Shown here: positions 4,664 through 6,914 of the stretch, piece by piece
Layout: each line of letters starts with the position of its first letter
How positions within the stretch are numbered: position 1 is the first letter of the stretch
Source: HyVt-337 sp964428895
GTDB lineage: Bacteria > Planctomycetota > Phycisphaerae > SM23-33
NCBI GenBank assembly: GCA_964428895.1
Contig: CAYRZU010000118.1
Location: 1-6,914 of the forward strand
Reading direction: 5' to 3'
Length of the DNA: 6,914 bases
Notes under the pieces: model-generated
What the model was told of the DNA's origin: nothing
Database searches by the model: none
What the model saw: the letters and a program-made list of their open reading frames with translations, nothing else
Made by a program: the position numbers and the translations under genes

Positions 4664-6754
4664 ATGCCGACCTACGGCCCCATCAACCCCGCGCTGCCGA
4701 AACTGTTCCACGGCGGCGACTACAACCCCGACCAGTGGCCCGAGGACGTTCGCGTCGACGACATGCGGCTGATGAAGCTGTCGGGCATGAACATGATGTC
4801 GACCGGCATCTTCTCCTGGGCCCAGCTCGAGCCTGAAGAAGGCACATACAACTGGGGTTGGCTGGATGAGACGTTCGATCGCCTGGCCGAAGCGGGTGTG
4901 TATGTGGCGATGGCCACGCCGTCCAGTTCGCCCCCGCACTGGATGGCCGACAAGTATCCCGAGATCCAGGCCGTCGGCGCCGACGGCGTGCGGTATCTGC
5001 CCGGCACGCGGCAGATGTTCTGCGCGACCTCTCCGACGTTCCGTCACGAAACGCGCAAGTTCAACCGCCTGTTGGCCGAGCGCTACGGCCGGCACCCGGC
5101 GCTGGGGATGTGGCACGTCTCCAACGAGTACGGCCATCTGTGGGACCACTGCTATTGCGACCTCTGCCAGCAGGCGTTCCGCGACTGGCTGGAGGAGCGT
5201 TACGGCGACATCGAGACCCTCAATCACCAGTGGTGGACGGCCTTCTGGTCGCATACCTTCAACAACTTCGACCAGGTCAACGCCCCCACCGACAACGCCC
5301 AGAACCGCGGCGTAACGGGGCTGAACCTCGACTGGCGACGATTCAGCGCCACGCAGATTGTGGAGTTCTTCAAGAACGAGATCGCCCCGCTCCGCGAACT
5401 GACGCCCGACGTGCCCGTCACCACCAACCTGATGGGCTTCTTCAAGGGAATGGATTACGCCAAGTTCGGCGACGTCCTGGACGCGGTCAGTTGGGACAGT
5501 TACCCCGAGATCGGCTGCGACCCCGGCTACACCGCCATGGGCCACGCCCTGATGCGAGGCGTCAAGCACGGCGACCCGTGGGTGCTGATGGAGCAAACGC
5601 CCAGCAGCACGAACTGGCACCGCTACCACACCCTCAAGCCGCCGGGACTGATGCGGAACATCTCGCTGCAGGCGGTCGGCCACGGCGCCGACGGCGTGAT
5701 GTACTTCCAGTGGCGTCGCTGCCGCGGCGGGCATGAGAAGTTCCACGGGGCCGTGGTCGCCCACGTGGGCGATGAGACCCCCCGGGTCTTCCAGGAGGTC
5801 GCCCAACTGGGGGCCGACTTGGATACGCTCTCAGCCGAGGTCGTCGGCACCCGCGCGGCCAAGGCCAAGGTGGGCCTGCTGTGGGATTCCGAAAACGTCT
5901 GGGCCGTCGATCTGTCCGTGGGCCCGGGCAAGGACAAGAAGTACATCGAAACGCAAATTCGCCACTACCGGTCGGTGTGGAAGCAGAACATCCCCATCGA
6001 CATCGTCCGCGTCGATGGCGACTGGTCGCAGTATGACATCCTGATCGCCCCGCTGCATTACCTGATCCGGTCGGGCCAGTTCCCCATCGACGGAACCGAC
6101 GAGGAACTCCACGCCCGCTTCGACCAAGCCGCCAAGATCAAAGACTTCGTCGCCGGCGGCGGCGCCTTCGTGACCACGTTCCTGTCGGGCATCGCCAACG
6201 AGTCCGACCTGGTCTTCGAAGGCGGCTACCCCGGCCCGCTGCGCGAGCTGATGGGCATCTGGTCGGAAGAGATCGACAATCACCCGGAAGGAGAGGCCGT
6301 CAACGAGATGTGGCTGACCGACGGGCTGAAACTGCCCCAGCCCTCCTACACCTGCGACCACTACTTCGATCAGATCCACGCCGAAGGCGCCGACGTGCTG
6401 GCCACCTACGGCAAGAATTGGTACGCCGGCCGACCGTGCGTCACGCGGAACGCCTTCGGCGAGGGCCAAGCCTACTACATCGCCACCTGCGCCGATGAGG
6501 CCTTCCTGACCGACTTCTACGCGGCCCTGGCGGCCCAGCGAGACATTCGTCCACTGGCGACCACCACCGACGACGTGGAAGTCCTCGCCCGCCAGGGCCC
6601 CGACCGCACGTTGCTGTTCATCATCAACCACAGCGACGGTGAACGGACGGCCGACCTGGGAGACAAATCCGGAAGCGATCTGTTGACCGGCGAGGCCTGC
6701 TCGGGAACAATCACGCTTTCCCCTTATGACGTTCGCGTCATTAGACTGAACTGA
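4664..6754 (+). CDS. Beta-galactosidase, glycoside hydrolase family 42
   Basis: GH42 enzymes are retaining beta-galactosidases, typically trimeric, that remove terminal beta-D-galactose from oligosaccharides; some act on alpha-L-arabinosides. The 696-aa protein is complete. The TIM barrel starts FHGGDYNPDQWPED (residues 15-28). The acid/base is E155 in HVSNEYG and the nucleophile is E310 in VLMEQTPSSTNW; both lie close to the positions known in Thermus A4 beta-galactosidase. C120 together with C163, C165 and C168 (CYCDLC) match the family's structural zinc site. The trimerisation domain begins near KAKVGLLWDSENVW and includes FEGGYPGPLRELMG. The C-terminal beta-domain includes TLLFIINHSDGERTADL and ends PYDVRVIRLN. 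There is no signal peptide, so it acts in the cytoplasm on imported substrate. It lies 16 nt after the URO-D-like gene and 11 nt before the aldo/keto reductase gene. Family is certain; natural substrate (lactose-like, galactan, other) is not. Confidence 0.97.
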   Translation: MPTYGPINPALPKLFHGGDYNPDQWPEDVRVDDMRLMKLSGMNMMSTGIFSWAQLEPEEGTYNWGWLDETFDRLAEAGVYVAMATPSSSPPHWMADKYPEIQAVGADGVRYLPGTRQMFCATSPTFRHETRKFNRLLAERYGRHPALGMWHVSNEYGHLWDHCYCDLCQQAFRDWLEERYGDIETLNHQWWTAFWSHTFNNFDQVNAPTDNAQNRGVTGLNLDWRRFSATQIVEFFKNEIAPLRELTPDVPVTTNLMGFFKGMDYAKFGDVLDAVSWDSYPEIGCDPGYTAMGHALMRGVKHGDPWVLMEQTPSSTNWHRYHTLKPPGLMRNISLQAVGHGADGVMYFQWRRCRGGHEKFHGAVVAHVGDETPRVFQEVAQLGADLDTLSAEVVGTRAAKAKVGLLWDSENVWAVDLSVGPGKDKKYIETQIRHYRSVWKQNIPIDIVRVDGDWSQYDILIAPLHYLIRSGQFPIDGTDEELHARFDQAAKIKDFVAGGGAFVTTFLSGIANESDLVFEGGYPGPLRELMGIWSEEIDNHPEGEAVNEMWLTDGLKLPQPSYTCDHYFDQIHAEGADVLATYGKNWYAGRPCVTRNAFGEGQAYYIATCADEAFLTDFYAALAAQRDIRPLATTTDDVEVLARQGPDRTLLFIINHSDGERTADLGDKSGSDLLTGEACSGTITLSPYDVRVIRLN

Positions 6755-6765
6755 GGATCACCAAC

Positions 6766-6914
6766 ATGGACAAAGTCACGCTCGGACGGACCGGCCTCGA
6801 GGTGCCGAAGTTCGGTGTGGGTGGCGCGTGGTGCGCTATCGACCCCGACGGCCAGGAACGCAGCCGCAAGCTCATTCATCGGGCGCTTGAGTTCGGCATG
6901 AACTACATCGACAC
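6766..6914 (+). CDS. Aldo/keto reductase, N-terminal fragment cut by window edge
   Basis: Only 49 codons are present. They read LGRTGLEVPKFGVGGAW, then LIHRALEFGMNYID, matching the first beta-strands of NADPH-dependent aldo/keto reductases. D49 corresponds to the catalytic-site aspartate of the family's YxDT motif; the Tyr, Lys and His of the tetrad lie beyond the edge. The ATG at 6766 is preceded by GAGGA, which overlaps the GH42 stop codon and sits 8 nt upstream. The 11-nt gap implies co-transcription with the GH42 gene. Members reduce sugar aldehydes or ketones or oxidise aldoses, which fits a role on the released sugar, but the substrate class cannot be told from this fragment. Confidence 0.9.
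   Translation, partial: MDKVTLGRTGLEVPKFGVGGAWCAIDPDGQERSRKLIHRALEFGMNYID

Noticed and set aside
4571..5806. 411-codon minus-strand frame opposite GH42, with others at 3820-4377 and 5831-6631
   Set aside because: The plus strand encodes complete, motif-bearing proteins there; the antisense translations show no family features.
1..6914. CRISPR, tRNA, IS or attachment-site signals
   Set aside because: No regularly spaced repeats, cloverleaf-like sequence, transposase motif or terminal inverted repeat was seen on either strand.

Overview
The window is GC-rich (visibly above 60 %), densely coding bacterial DNA that carries part of a carbohydrate-utilisation locus. It holds six protein genes. 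Three read leftward and three read rightward from one divergent control region at about 3417-3561. No tRNA, rRNA, CRISPR, IS or long-repeat signal is visible. Cytoplasmic glycoside hydrolases beside several Gfo/Idh/MocA oxidoreductases and a URO-D-like protein are common in Planctomycetota/Lentisphaerota-type genomes. That placement rests on gene content alone and is tentative.

Leftward arm, in transcription order: a 332-aa Gfo/Idh/MocA oxidoreductase (3416-2418); a second, more divergent 408-aa Gfo/Idh/MocA oxidoreductase (2421-1195) joined to the first by a GTGA stop/start overlap; a 151-bp gap with its own candidate promoter and two GC-rich stem-loops; then the N-terminal ~347 residues of a family 2 glycoside hydrolase (1043 to the window edge), whose catalytic half lies outside.

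Rightward arm: a 361-aa URO-D-fold protein that is not the haem enzyme (3562-4647); a complete 696-aa GH42 beta-galactosidase with catalytic Glu pair and four-Cys zinc site (4664-6754); and the first 49 codons of an aldo/keto reductase (6766 to the edge). Gaps of 16 and 11 bp suggest one operon.

None of the complete proteins has a signal peptide, so the picture is intracellular processing of an imported beta-galactoside-like substrate: GH42 and GH2 release sugars, the two NAD(P)-type dehydrogenases and the AKR interconvert hydroxyl and keto/aldehyde groups, and the URO-D-like protein has an unknown role, possibly methyl transfer. The most interesting details are a rightward promoter placed so close to the first gene that its transcript should be leaderless, the loss of the usual catalytic-site Asp in both oxidoreductases, and the missing HxC zinc motif in the URO-D-like protein.
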